Below are positions 1 to 8,828 of a stretch of 64,000 nt of DNA, piece by piece. The notes beneath the pieces were generated by a model. That model searched no databases, was not told where the DNA came from, and saw only the letters and a program-made list of their open reading frames with translations. The stretch is from the NCBI RefSeq assembly GCF_963678875.1, contig NZ_OY787456.1, positions 1,922,001 through 1,986,000 of the forward strand, read 5' to 3'. Position numbers and translations under genes: made by a program. Origin of the DNA: an uncultured Hyphomonas sp. GTDB taxonomy: Bacteria > Pseudomonadota > Alphaproteobacteria > Caulobacterales > Hyphomonadaceae. Positions within the stretch are counted from its first letter, which is position 1, and the number at the start of each line of letters is the position of its first letter.

Positions 1-192
1 CTGATGATGGCACCGATGAAGGCCGCTGCCGACAAGGCCCGCCTGCCCTGTTACCTCGAAAACTCGAACCCGCAGAATACCGGCTTCTACCAGAGCCACG
101 GGTTTGAGCGGATGAAACTGTTCGAAGTCGGCCCCGGCAGCCCGCCGATGGAGGCGATGTGGCGCGAGCCTCGTGACAGCCAGCACGTGTGA
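1..192 (+). CDS. GNAT-type N-acetyltransferase, C-terminal end (partial)
   Basis: Frame 1 is open from the first base and ends at a TGA at 190-192, so the 5' part lies outside the window. The 63 visible residues include A-C-Y-L-E-N-S-N and N-x-G-F-Y-x-S-H-G-F, the acetyl-CoA-binding end of GNAT acetyltransferases, where the protein folds back with a YxxxGF element. Substrate cannot be told from this fragment. A bacterial antibiotic- or amine-acetylating GNAT is possible, but that is only a family-level guess. Confidence 0.75.
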   Translation: MMMAPMKAAADKARLPCYLENSNPQNTGFYQSHGFERMKLFEVGPGSPPMEAMWREPRDSQHV

Positions 193-244
193 CCGGCGCG
201 GGCCTCAGCCCGTCCGGCAATCAGGTGTTGGATAAGGGGTGGGA

Positions 245-838
245 TCAGCTGCTATTGTCCCAACGGCTGAAGGCCTCGGCCAGCAGCATCGGCAGCCCTG
301 CCGCAGCCGCGCCAAGTTCCGGTTTCAGGCGATAGGTTTCGATGGGTGCGCAGACCGGGCGCGGTGCGCCTGCCCGGCGGCTGCGCTCCATCACGCGGGC
401 GACGCGAAGGGCGTACTTTTCCGGATGGCGCAGGATACGGGCGAGCGCTTCGAACCGGCGCATCAGGCCGGCGACGGACACAGGGCCGGATGCGCCACCA
501 GCGCCTTCCCTGCAGCCGGGGTCGCATAACGCATAGACCTGCATCTGTCCGCTGAGGGCAATGCTGAAAGGAATTTGGGCCTTTGTGACAACAGGCTCAT
601 CCTCTGTTTCGGAGGCCGGGCGTTGGCGCGGCTTCACCGGTTCAAGCGCCAGGCTGAGCGCCATCAGCATGATCAGACGTCGGAGGATGATCGCAAGCTG
701 TTTCACCTGCGCCCGGAACCGCCGCGCCGTAGACATCGGGATTGTCTCCGGGTTGCGCGTCAGCCCCGCATCATAAGTGGCCTCCGCGAGGCTGATGCGG
801 ATTTGCTGAAAGGTGAAGGTGATGAAGTCTGTGCTCAT
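245..838 (-). CDS. Hypothetical protein, unknown function
   Basis: A 197-residue protein that I do not recognise. The first 60 residues are basic and contain a hydrophobic stretch (around residues 47-66, LAIILRRLIMLMALSLALEP), possibly a membrane anchor. The rest is Ala/Arg/Pro rich with no motif I can name. An internal ATG at 736 has a better ribosome site (GGAGA about 11 bases upstream) than the ATG at 838, so the true product may be about 163 residues. It stands alone, convergent with the acetyltransferase end. Confidence 0.5.
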   Translation of the reverse strand: MSTDFITFTFQQIRISLAEATYDAGLTRNPETIPMSTARRFRAQVKQLAIILRRLIMLMALSLALEPVKPRQRPASETEDEPVVTKAQIPFSIALSGQMQVYALCDPGCREGAGGASGPVSVAGLMRRFEALARILRHPEKYALRVARVMERSRRAGAPRPVCAPIETYRLKPELGAAAAGLPMLLAEAFSRWDNSS

Positions 839-928
839 GCGCGGAGACTACCGCATGAGTTTATCCGGTTGGATTGGGTGGTGGATAGAAAATGGTCAGG
901 TTTGCTTGCGTCTGCATGCATCGCAGAA

Positions 929-1588
929 CTAAACACAGCGGATCTCAAAACTCGTTTCAGAATATTCTTGCGAAGGAACAAAAATTTCGCAGGTTTGTTG
1001 CCCATACACAAGCTGCATACGCTGCCCCACAAACAGATAAAATACGTTACCCTGAATGTAGAATTTTGCGCCCGCGTTGGAATAATAATTTTCGAGCGTT
1101 AACTCTATTCCGCTTTCGGGGAATTTCCCCGTTGTATGCTTCTTTAGAGTTAGCTTGTCGGGGCTAGCACCATCAAAAGACGAAATCCTAAACAATTGTT
1201 TCCGGCATTGCCGTTCCTGACTTACGCTAGTCTGATACGCGGACTGAATCTTTTTCAATTCATCCGAAATGGTGTTTTTTGTCGCCGTAGCCAAGTCCAG
1301 TTCTTTCTTGAGTTCACTTACTTGGTTGAGAACTTCTGGCGTGGCACCATCTTCCTGCAAATCAATGCAGCTAGATAGCTCGTTGTATGCCACCTCGAAC
1401 TTATCTCGATCGTCAATGCACACCTCTAAATTTGAGCGGCACAGTTCCACGCGCTCATCAGATTCAGCCGCTACAATTGTTTGGTGCTGCAGCATATTTC
1501 CAACAACTCCCGAAGTTGCGGAAACGATACCTATCGCTAAACCCGCCACTCCAGTGATCACCGCTAAAATACTAGAGTTCCACCGCAT
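929..1588 (-). CDS. Hypothetical membrane-anchored coiled-coil protein
   Basis: A 219-residue protein of unknown function. The N-terminus has one hydrophobic segment (about residues 8-30, ILAVITGVAGLAIGIVSATS) followed by a charged region rich in Glu, Lys, Leu and Gln (about 45-125) that looks like a coiled coil and holds several cysteines. The C-terminal 80 residues appear beta-rich. I chose ATG 1588 because GGGGGTGAG lies just upstream; the longer TTG start at 1606 has no such site. The gene is visibly richer in A+T than its neighbours, which suggests acquisition from elsewhere. Surface or envelope location is inferred. Confidence 0.6.
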   Translation of the reverse strand: MRWNSSILAVITGVAGLAIGIVSATSGVVGNMLQHQTIVAAESDERVELCRSNLEVCIDDRDKFEVAYNELSSCIDLQEDGATPEVLNQVSELKKELDLATATKNTISDELKKIQSAYQTSVSQERQCRKQLFRISSFDGASPDKLTLKKHTTGKFPESGIELTLENYYSNAGAKFYIQGNVFYLFVGQRMQLVYGQQTCEIFVPSQEYSETSFEIRCV

Positions 1589-1756
1589 ACTCACCCCCTG
1601 GTTCAACAGCCTGCAATTGAGTGCAATTTAAAGCGGACTATGAAAGGATATTCTAGCCCGCTCGACAGGAAGTGAGAGTCGCACGGACTTTCGCAGGTCA
1701 ACTGCACGGCGTCGATATGCCTTGGCCTCAGTTCGGTGATCAGAAGGCTGTTGAAT

Positions 1757-3211
1757 TCAGTCTGCTGACCCAATCTCCTGCTGGCGGATCGCTTCGAGGT
1801 TCGCGTCGTGATCTTCCCGTCTGAGCCGATAGAAATACAGGAAGCAGGCACCGCCGATATAAAGAGCCATCAGGATCGGAATGTACCAGATCGCCAGCGC
1901 GTTGATCACGTCCTGCGGCACCTGGCCCGGCCTCGCCTTTTCGGGAAAGCCCACCAGAGAGAGCAGCAGGCCGGCAGCGAAGACACCGATGCCTGAGACA
2001 CTCTTCTGCATGAAACTGTTGGCGGCGTAGAACAAGCCTTCGGCGCGCCGGCCGGTCCGCAGGCTGCTGTCGTCAATCACGTCGCCGATCATCGCGTGGA
2101 CGAGAATCGCCGACGACACGCCACACAATGAGTACACTGCGCCGATCGAGAACACGGCTGGCAGGAGACGCGGATCGTCATTCTCGAAGAAAAGCCCATT
2201 GAGACGGAGGATGAATGGCAACGCGCCCATCACCACGGCGAGGACAGCCAACACGAAGGCCGCATTGCGCTTGCCCATAAGCCGGGACGCCCAGGGCGCA
2301 AATGCCAGGGTGAGGCTGGCCGCGACGATGTATTCCAGCGTCAGGAGGGCCAGCTGGGTGTTGTTGAACCCCCAGAAGAATGTGCCGAAATACAACGCCA
2401 ATGCGGATGTCAGCCCGATTGCCGAGTATTTCAGAATGCCGAAGCTGAGAATGGCGAGGAAGTTCCGGTTGGAAAAGGTGCGCGCCATCAATGCGATGGT
2501 CTGGAATGGGCTTCGCCGCTCGGCGCCGTTCGGCTGAAGACGGAGATACTTGATCCGGTGGTGCGTGCCGGCTGTCGAGGCCACGACGGAACAGAACATC
2601 AGGGCACCGCCGAACAGGCCGAAGGCGAGATAGGCTTCGGGGTTCAGCTGACCGACCGGATAGGCCTCCGTCGGACGCATGAAGTAGAACAGCGTGATGA
2701 ATGAAAGGCCGATACCGCCAAGATACCCGAAGAAATAGCGATAGCTGGCGATGGCGGTACGCTCATCATAGCCGGGGGCGAGCTCAGGCGCGAGCGCGGA
2801 ACTCGGGATCTCGTAGAGCGTGATGAAGGTGCGCACCGCGGTGGCCAGAACAACGAGATAGACGAAGAGCGCGCCGCCTTCGAGGCCCGGTGGCGGGAAC
2901 CAGAGCAGGATGAAGGATAGTGAAGCCGGGATGGCGGATGCGTACATCAGGGGATGCCGCCTGCCCCAGCGCGTACGGAGCTGGTCTGATATCTGGCCAA
3001 CGACCGGATCGGATATGGCGTCGAAGATCAGGGCGACCATGATCGCCGCCGAGACCAGCGCTGGCGGCGCACCGATGATATAATTGTAATACCAGAGCAG
3101 GTACGTCCGGAATGCGATGTCCTTGACGCCATAGGCGATGGATCCGAAGCCGTAGAAAAAACGGGCTGCAAATCCAAGTTTTGGCGGGGCGGCCGGGCTG
3201 ACCGCCGTCAT
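1757..3211 (-). CDS. MFS transporter, GPH (glycoside-pentoside-hexuronide:cation symporter) family
   Basis: A 484-residue protein with about 12 hydrophobic segments. The stretch near residue 65, D-A-I-S-D-P-V-V-G-Q-I-S-D, followed by R-T-R-W-G-R-R-H-P, is the signature of the MelB-like GPH family, where Asp residues coordinate the coupling cation. Members import sugars or glycosides with Na+ or H+. The substrate is unknown because no sugar-catabolic gene adjoins it. It is followed downstream by a short spacer and an unrelated gene, and guaB lies upstream in the same direction across about 150 bp, so it is probably a single transcription unit. Confidence 0.88.
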   Translation of the reverse strand: MTAVSPAAPPKLGFAARFFYGFGSIAYGVKDIAFRTYLLWYYNYIIGAPPALVSAAIMVALIFDAISDPVVGQISDQLRTRWGRRHPLMYASAIPASLSFILLWFPPPGLEGGALFVYLVVLATAVRTFITLYEIPSSALAPELAPGYDERTAIASYRYFFGYLGGIGLSFITLFYFMRPTEAYPVGQLNPEAYLAFGLFGGALMFCSVVASTAGTHHRIKYLRLQPNGAERRSPFQTIALMARTFSNRNFLAILSFGILKYSAIGLTSALALYFGTFFWGFNNTQLALLTLEYIVAASLTLAFAPWASRLMGKRNAAFVLAVLAVVMGALPFILRLNGLFFENDDPRLLPAVFSIGAVYSLCGVSSAILVHAMIGDVIDDSSLRTGRRAEGLFYAANSFMQKSVSGIGVFAAGLLLSLVGFPEKARPGQVPQDVINALAIWYIPILMALYIGGACFLYFYRLRREDHDANLEAIRQQEIGSAD

Positions 3212-3358
3212 TGGCCACCTGTCCGGGTGGGTGCCAACGTCCTGTGAATATTCCGGCGCAGCAGAATCGCGTCGATCAAGTTTCCGTCCCCTGACTGTCT
3301 TTTTTGGACAGACTATGGGGAATGCGGATGCTGTGGTCCAGCTTTTCCGGACGGAAGC

Positions 3359-4816
3359 CTACCCGCGTGACAACGAGTAGTTCGGGCTTTCGCGCGTCAT
3401 CTGGACGTCGTGGACGTGGCTTTCCTGCAGGCCCGCGCCGGTGATCTGGACGAACTCCGCCTTCTTGTGCAGCTCGTCGATGTCCTTGGCACCGACATAG
3501 CCCATTGCCGCGCGCAGGCCGCCCACCATCTGGTGGATGATTGGCGCAAGCGGGCCCTTGAACGGCACCTGCCCTTCGATGCCTTCCGGCACGAGCTTGT
3601 CTGCAGCGGCGTCCTTCTGGAAGTAACGGTCGGCCGAGCCGCGCGCCATGGCGCCGAGGCTACCCATGCCGCGATAGGCCTTGTAGGAGCGACCCTGGTA
3701 GAGGAACACTTCACCCGGCGACTCTTCGGTGCCGGCAAACATGGAGCCCATCATCGCGGTGGCCGCACCGGCGGCGAGCGCCTTGGCGAAGTCGCCCGAG
3801 AACTTGATGCCGCCATCCGCGATGACCGGCACGCCGGATGCCTGGGCGGCGTTGGCGCAAGCCTCAATGGCGGTCAGCTGGGGTACGCCAACACCGGCCA
3901 CGATGCGCGTGGTGCAGATGGAGCCTGGACCGATGCCGACCTTCACCGCATCCGCGCCCGCATCGATCAGCGCCTTGGTCGCTTCAGCGGTGGCCACGTT
4001 GCCGGCGATGATCTGGACAGCGTTGGAGATCTTCTTGGCGCGGGTGACGGCTTCAGCGACCGCCTTGGAGTGGCCGTGGGCGGTGTCGATGATGACGGCG
4101 TCTGCCCCCGCCTCGATCAGGGCAGCGGTGCGCTCGAAGCCTGCATCGCCGACCGTGGAAGCGGCAGCGACGCGCAGGCGGCCGGCCGCGTCTTTTGCGG
4201 CGTTCGGGTTTACCGCGGCCTTGTCCATGTCCTTCACGGTCAGGAGGCCAAGGCACTTTTTGTCCTGGTCGACGATAACGAGGCGTTCGATCCGGTGCTT
4301 GTGAAGCAGGCGGCGGGCCTCTTCCGAAGGGGTCTCCATCTCCACCGTAACGACGTCACGCGTCATCAGGTTGGCGACCTTCTCGTTCATGTCTTCCGCA
4401 AAGCGCGTGTCGCGGTTGGTGATGATGCCGACGACCTTGCCATTGTCCTCGACGACCGGAATGCCGGAGAAGCCGGTGCGCTTTTTCAGTTCGTTGAGTT
4501 CGCCCAGCGACGCGGTCGGCGTAATGGTGATGGGGTTCATCACGACGCCGCTCTCATACTTCTTGACCATGGCGACTTCGCCGGCCTGCTCGTCGACCGA
4601 AAGGTTCCGGTGAATCACCCCGATGCCGCCTGCCTGCGCCATGGCGATGGCGAGGCGCGCTTCGGTTACCGTGTCCATGGCCGCCGAGATCAGCGGAATG
4701 TTGAGCGGGATGGTCTTTGTCAGGAAGGTCGAGACGTTGACGTCGGCGGGCAGAACTTCGCTCGCACCGGGCTGGAGAAGCACGTCGTCAAAGGTGATCG
4801 CTTGTCGGATTTTCAT
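3359..4816 (-). CDS. guaB: IMP dehydrogenase
   Basis: Catalyses the NAD-dependent oxidation of IMP to XMP, the committed step of GMP synthesis. The 485-residue product begins MKIRQAITFDDVLL, typical for the family, and has two CBS domains (about residues 95-205: G-I-I-T-N-R-D and G-L-L-T-V-K-D-M-D). The catalytic loop G-P-G-S-I-C-T-T-R carries the active-site Cys, and the glycine-rich A-D-G-G-I-K and G-M-G-S-L-G-A-M flap are present. A 28-codon longer frame exists upstream. ATG 4816 fits the family start and has GGGAG about ten bases upstream. Confidence 0.97.
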   Translation of the reverse strand: MKIRQAITFDDVLLQPGASEVLPADVNVSTFLTKTIPLNIPLISAAMDTVTEARLAIAMAQAGGIGVIHRNLSVDEQAGEVAMVKKYESGVVMNPITITPTASLGELNELKKRTGFSGIPVVEDNGKVVGIITNRDTRFAEDMNEKVANLMTRDVVTVEMETPSEEARRLLHKHRIERLVIVDQDKKCLGLLTVKDMDKAAVNPNAAKDAAGRLRVAAASTVGDAGFERTAALIEAGADAVIIDTAHGHSKAVAEAVTRAKKISNAVQIIAGNVATAEATKALIDAGADAVKVGIGPGSICTTRIVAGVGVPQLTAIEACANAAQASGVPVIADGGIKFSGDFAKALAAGAATAMMGSMFAGTEESPGEVFLYQGRSYKAYRGMGSLGAMARGSADRYFQKDAAADKLVPEGIEGQVPFKGPLAPIIHQMVGGLRAAMGYVGAKDIDELHKKAEFVQITGAGLQESHVHDVQMTRESPNYSLSRG

Positions 4817-4918
4817 GTGGGGAGCTCCCTTTTCGGCCCCATAAGGGAGTCGCGCGGGCTTGAAAAGGGGGTAGCCTGTCTCTAATGCAGGGGCATCCAC
4901 TTTCAGGGGAATAATTCC

Positions 4919-6292
4919 GTGAAGATCAGCCTGCTGGCGAAGACCGCCATTCCTCTCGCATTGACCCTGTTGCTGGCGTCATGCGGGGCGAAAGCACCCT
5001 CTTCGTCCGGCCTCGCTGAGGACGACACCGGACTTGAGTTTCCCGAAGTCGAAAAACCCCCGGCCAGCGAGTCCTTTTACGAACCCGTTATGCAGCGGCT
5101 CGATGCCGATATGCAGAAATATGTAGAGAGCGGGAAAGTCGCGAACCTCGCCTATGCCCTGATCAAGGATGGCGAATGGGTGCGGACCGGATATTACGGA
5201 ACCCGCACGCTGGACGGGTCCGATCCGGTGAACGAGCGCACGATCTACCGGGTCTATTCAATGACAAAGGCCGCCACGGCGGTGTCGCTGCTGATGCTGC
5301 TGGAGGAAGGCAAGTTCAGTCTGGACGATCCGATCACCCGGTTCCTTCCGGAACTGGACGACCTGAAGGTCACCCGCACCTTCGAAGCGGGCGATGGCCG
5401 AGGCCTGCGCCCCGCTGAACGGGCACCGACGATGCGGGAGCTGCTGACCCACACCGCCGGCTTCGGATATGGCGGCGGACGGCCGGACTATGCCAACCAG
5501 GTATTCCTGCAGCGGGACGTCGAAGGCGCGGCAAGCAGCGACGAGTATGTGAGGCGCATTGCCGAAGTGCCGCTGATGTACCAGCCAGGCACCGCCTGGT
5601 CCTACTCTGCCGCATCAGACCTTCAGGGCATCATCGTCGAACGCATCACCGGCGAACGCCTCGGCACTTTCATGAAGCGCCGCATCTTCGATCCGCTGGG
5701 CATGGTTGATACAGGCTTCTCGGTCAGCGAAGCGCAGCGCGACCGGCTTGCAGATTTCACGGTGTGGACCCCGGGACAGCCCCTGACGAAGGTCGAAGGG
5801 CCGATGCAGGACATGAATGCAGCGCAGATCCCGCGCGATGCCGGGGGGCACGGCCTGGTCTCCACCATCGCGGACTATGAGCGATTTGCTGAGATGCTGC
5901 TCCATGAGGGCACCTGGGAAGGCCAGACCCTGCTGACCCCGGAATCGGTTCGCCTGCTTCGCACAAACAGCACGAAATTCACTGATCCTGATACCGGCTT
6001 CCCGATCCATGAGCCGTTCCGCGGGACCGGCTTCGGCTTCGGCGTGGCTGTGATCACCAACACGATCCGGTCGGGCCTCGGCGCGCCGGAAGGCACCTAT
6101 TTCTGGGATGGTGCCTCCGGCACCTGGTTCTGGATCGACCCGTATCACGACATCGTCTTCATCGGCATGGTTCAGAACCTGTCTGCCAATCCCGTCATGC
6201 CGCGCAAAACGGCCATGATGAACGTCTACCACGCCTTGTTCACCGACTATTTCCCCTCCAATCCGGTGGTTCAGGAAGACGAGACCGAGTGA
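4919..6292 (+). CDS. Serine hydrolase lipoprotein (beta-lactamase class C / S12 family)
   Basis: A 457-residue predicted lipoprotein. It starts at GTG 4919 with a signal peptide ending in L-L-A-S-C, giving a lipidated Cys near residue 22. The S-x-x-K motif is at residues 114-117 (S-M-T-K) and a Y-S-A equivalent of the second catalytic motif is at about 229-231. Such proteins act as esterases, D-aminopeptidases or carboxypeptidases more often than as beta-lactamases. The later G-G-H-G-L-V-S-T and D-G-A-S-G-T-W-F-W segments fit the S12 fold. It is divergent from guaB with about 100 bp between, so promoters probably share that gap. Confidence 0.88.
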   Translation: MKISLLAKTAIPLALTLLLASCGAKAPSSSGLAEDDTGLEFPEVEKPPASESFYEPVMQRLDADMQKYVESGKVANLAYALIKDGEWVRTGYYGTRTLDGSDPVNERTIYRVYSMTKAATAVSLLMLLEEGKFSLDDPITRFLPELDDLKVTRTFEAGDGRGLRPAERAPTMRELLTHTAGFGYGGGRPDYANQVFLQRDVEGAASSDEYVRRIAEVPLMYQPGTAWSYSAASDLQGIIVERITGERLGTFMKRRIFDPLGMVDTGFSVSEAQRDRLADFTVWTPGQPLTKVEGPMQDMNAAQIPRDAGGHGLVSTIADYERFAEMLLHEGTWEGQTLLTPESVRLLRTNSTKFTDPDTGFPIHEPFRGTGFGFGVAVITNTIRSGLGAPEGTYFWDGASGTWFWIDPYHDIVFIGMVQNLSANPVMPRKTAMMNVYHALFTDYFPSNPVVQEDETE

Positions 6293-6352
6293 CACTCGGG
6301 CCGCCTCGGCACCGGCATTGACCCTCCACACAAACCTCCCATAAAGAATTAG

Positions 6353-6364
6353 TTACAAATGTAA
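6353..6364. promoter_or_regulatory. Short dyad TTAC-N4-GTAA upstream of the IDO-like gene
   Basis: TTAC AAAT GTAA lies 22 bases before the ATG at 6387, in an A+T-rich patch between the hydrolase and the dioxygenase gene. Its position suits a repressor or activator site. No regulator gene adjoins it, so the binding protein is unknown. Confidence 0.25.
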
Positions 6365-6386
6365 TTAAAAGCTCTGGGAGGAGCGC

Positions 6387-7556
6387 ATGTTGAGGTTGTC
6401 GGTCTACGGGATGTCCCGTGAGCGGGGTTTTCTTGCATCATTTGACCCAGGGGCGGTGCAATTGCCCCCTGACCTCCAGCCCGCCCGGGAAATGGCGCGC
6501 TCTATTCCTCAACTGATCTGCACAGGCCGGGTCCGGGCCTTGCTGGAACGGCTACCCCTGATCGATCTGGAAAGTTTCTGCAAAACCGCGAGCGAGGCGG
6601 AATTGCGGATCGCCATGCTGCACTACTCCTTCATGGTGCAGACCTATGTCTGGGGCGAGCCTGAAGCGCCGCGTGCGCTGCCTGCGTGCCTTGCCGTACC
6701 GATCTGGCAGCTTGGCAAGGCAATCGGCCAGCCGCCCCTGCTCCCCTACTCGTCGTATACGCTCGAGAACTGGGCCCTGATCGATGAAAACGGTCCGATT
6801 GATTTGTCGAATGTGCGCGTCCTCCAGCACTTCGACGGCGGTATGGACGAGGCATGGTTCATCCTCGTCCATGTCGCCATCGAGGCCCGGGCCGGAGAGC
6901 TACTGGATGAAGCATTGAACCTGATCCAGGCCTCCTCCGTCGCTGACCCCGGTGAAGCGAAGCGGTGCCTCACGGCGATGTCCACGGCCTGGGGCGATAT
7001 CAATGCGATCTTTGACCGGATGCCCGAGCGATGCGATCCCTATTGCTATTTCCACCGTGTCCGCCCGTGGATCCACGGCTGGAAGGATAATCCTGCCCTG
7101 GGGGATGGCCTGATCTATGAAGGGGTTGAGGAAACCGGCGGTGCGCCGCAGGCCTTCCGTGGACAGACCGGGTCGCAATCTTCCATCGTGCCCGCCATGG
7201 ATGCGCTATTGAGCGTCGGTCACGCGGCCGACCCTCTGCGTAGCTTCCTCGATGAGTTGCATGCCTACCGCCCGCCCGAGCACCGGCGCTTTATCGAAGA
7301 CATCCGCGCGACGAGCCAGGTCAGGCGCTTTATTGAAAATTCCGGCGATGCGGTCCTGAAGAAGCTCTATAACGACAATGTCTCGCAACTCGCGCGTTTC
7401 CGTACGCGGCATCTCGAATATGCGGCGAGCTATATCAACAAACAGGCGAGCCATAGCACCGGGAATGACCCGGATGTCGGCACGGGCGGAACGCCGTTCA
7501 TGAGATACCTGAAGAAGCACCGCGACGAAGCCGAGGCGCACCTGCTGCCGGTCTAG
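6387..7556 (+). CDS. Indoleamine 2,3-dioxygenase-like haem protein
   Basis: A 389-residue protein resembling the IDO family, haem enzymes that open the indole ring of tryptophan to N-formylkynurenine. Recognisable segments are the helical core with H-Y-S-F-M-V-Q-T-Y-V-W-G near residue 75, a P-Y-S-S-Y region near 117, D-E-A-W-F-I-L-V-H near 160, and F-R-T-R-H-L-E-Y-A near 338-346. In that last segment His342 occupies the place of the proximal haem ligand. The start at ATG 6387 is supported by GGGAGGAG eight bases upstream. No kynureninase or formamidase adjoins it, so a full kynurenine pathway is not shown here. An unrelated indole substrate is possible. Confidence 0.8.
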   Translation: MLRLSVYGMSRERGFLASFDPGAVQLPPDLQPAREMARSIPQLICTGRVRALLERLPLIDLESFCKTASEAELRIAMLHYSFMVQTYVWGEPEAPRALPACLAVPIWQLGKAIGQPPLLPYSSYTLENWALIDENGPIDLSNVRVLQHFDGGMDEAWFILVHVAIEARAGELLDEALNLIQASSVADPGEAKRCLTAMSTAWGDINAIFDRMPERCDPYCYFHRVRPWIHGWKDNPALGDGLIYEGVEETGGAPQAFRGQTGSQSSIVPAMDALLSVGHAADPLRSFLDELHAYRPPEHRRFIEDIRATSQVRRFIENSGDAVLKKLYNDNVSQLARFRTRHLEYAASYINKQASHSTGNDPDVGTGGTPFMRYLKKHRDEAEAHLLPV

Positions 7557-7559
7557 ACC

Positions 7560-7982
7560 TCAATCGACGCAGATCGACAGGCCGACCTTGCCGTTCTCGA
7601 CGGTGGTGTAGCATCCGAATGGGGCATCATTGGTCTGGCAGACACCCTGAACTGGGGTATCGGGGGCGACCGACCCGGCATCGCCAGCCAGACGGCAATC
7701 GCCCAGGCAATCGGCGCTGCCGGAACAGGCCTCGCCGGCGTCCGCGAACGTCTGAACGCAGTGCTGCCAGCCCAGCCGGCCGGCCTGCTGGATTATACCT
7801 CCAGCAGCTTCGCACCGGTCGCGCTCGGTTGGCGTCGCGAATTGCGATGCGAACTGAATACGCTCGTAAGGCGGCATGGAGCTGCCAAAGTCCGGATTGG
7901 CCGTGTGATAGTCACGCAAGGCGCTGCAAGCGGTGAGCAACGCGATCACCGCCCCGACAAAGACGAGCCTACCGGGCCTCAT
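7560..7982 (-). CDS. Small Cys-rich lipoprotein, unknown function
   Basis: A 140-residue protein with a lipoprotein signal (A-L-L-T-A-C, lipidated Cys near residue 19). The mature part has about nine further cysteines in spaced pairs (R-C-E-A, H-C-V-Q, A-C-S-G-S-A-D-C, D-C-R-L, V-C-Q, G-C-Y, I-C-V-D), which suggests several disulfides in the periplasm. No family is recognised. Its ATG overlaps the stop of the GFA-domain gene by four bases (ATGA), so the two are probably translated in sequence. It ends only three bases from the convergent IDO-like gene. Confidence 0.7.
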   Translation of the reverse strand: MRPGRLVFVGAVIALLTACSALRDYHTANPDFGSSMPPYERIQFASQFATPTERDRCEAAGGIIQQAGRLGWQHCVQTFADAGEACSGSADCLGDCRLAGDAGSVAPDTPVQGVCQTNDAPFGCYTTVENGKVGLSICVD

Positions 7983-8386
7983 CCGGGAAACCGCTCAAAA
8001 GACGGAATGCCTTCAGGAATGTGATGGAAGCTCGGCGCGTCGGCCGTCTGCATGACGATCTGAGGCTGGCCGAAGAGACTTGTATCATCCAGCGACCCCA
8101 CTTTCAGGATCACGGCGTCCGGTAGTGCCGGAGACCGGGTGAGGATGTGCGTGCCGCAATTGCCGCAGAATTCCCGTGTGACCGCGTGGTCAAGGTCCGC
8201 GCGCTGGAACGTCTTTGGATCTCCCTTGGTGTAGCGGAAGCCCGCTGCCGGCATCGCCATGAAGTCATTGGCCTGGCCACCAGTTAAGTACTGGCACTCC
8301 CGGCAGTGGCATTCACCTTTCATCACGGGCTCGCCGTCCGCCTCGTACCGGATCTCGCCGCAATAGCATCCGCCTGTCGTGGTCAT
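7979..8386 (-). CDS. GFA (glutathione-dependent formaldehyde-activating)/CENP-V domain protein
   Basis: A 135-residue single-domain protein with the zinc-binding cysteines of the GFA family: G-C-Y-C-G near residue 7, C-H-C-R-E-C near residue 26, and C-G-N-C-G-T-H near residue 95. True Gfa binds S-hydroxymethylglutathione formation to two zinc ions, but most paralogues, probably including this one, have no proven reaction. The start is ATG 8386, shortly after an A+T-rich spacer containing the likely promoter. It is the first gene of a two-gene unit with the Cys-rich lipoprotein. Confidence 0.88.
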   Translation of the reverse strand: MTTTGGCYCGEIRYEADGEPVMKGECHCRECQYLTGGQANDFMAMPAAGFRYTKGDPKTFQRADLDHAVTREFCGNCGTHILTRSPALPDAVILKVGSLDDTSLFGQPQIVMQTADAPSFHHIPEGIPSFERFPG

Positions 8387-8528
8387 GTTTATTCCTCCCG
8401 ATCTGCTGCCGTTATTGTGAAACTTCAGGCGTCACGGCGCAAGCGACAGTTAATTGGAACCAAATGCCGCCCCCGCGCATAGGTTCAGCGGAGGGAGTTG
8501 TAGCGATAGAACGGGAAAGCCTGCTCGT

Positions 8529-8828
8529 ATGCCTGCTGCCAGCTCATTTAGCCGACAGATCACCGGGACATCTGATGTGTCCGTAGATGACGCGATCGCC
8601 CGCACGCTCGCCGTGGCACGGGATGGCTACGGGGAACCGGACTGGTTCGATGTGGTGACGGCGCGAGGCTTCATCTCGAACGGCCGGGTCACGCACTACC
8701 AGGTGACATTAAACCTCGGCTACGAAATCGCCAGCGAAAACAAGGCGACAGACGACTTCTATTTCCAACGCGCCTGCGGCAGCGTCCGCCGTCCCGGCAA
8801 TCATCACACGATCGAAGCGCGTCTCTGA
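8529..8828 (+). CDS. Dodecin-like flavin-binding-type small protein with C-terminal extension
   Basis: A 99-residue product from ATG 8529; the frame itself opens at 8454. The segment I-T-G-T-S-D-V-S-V-D-D-A-I-A-R-T followed by W-F-D-V-V-T-A-R-G-F-I and V-T-H-Y-Q-V-T-L-N-L-G-Y matches the dodecin beta-alpha-beta-beta fold. Dodecins form 12-mers that store flavin or CoA. The flavin-stacking Trp equivalent is present (W-F-D-V). About 28 extra residues after the dodecin core are unusual. The start is uncertain because neither candidate has a strong ribosome site. Confidence 0.7.
   Translation: MPAASSFSRQITGTSDVSVDDAIARTLAVARDGYGEPDWFDVVTARGFISNGRVTHYQVTLNLGYEIASENKATDDFYFQRACGSVRRPGNHHTIEARL

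Noticed and set aside
3285..3310. CTGTC-TTTTTTG-GACAG small hairpin upstream of the GPH transporter
   Set aside because: Only five pairs and a wrong position for a terminator of either neighbour.
3410..4885. 491-residue plus-strand frame opposite guaB
   Set aside because: It is the antisense shadow of guaB in GC-rich DNA; guaB has full motifs.
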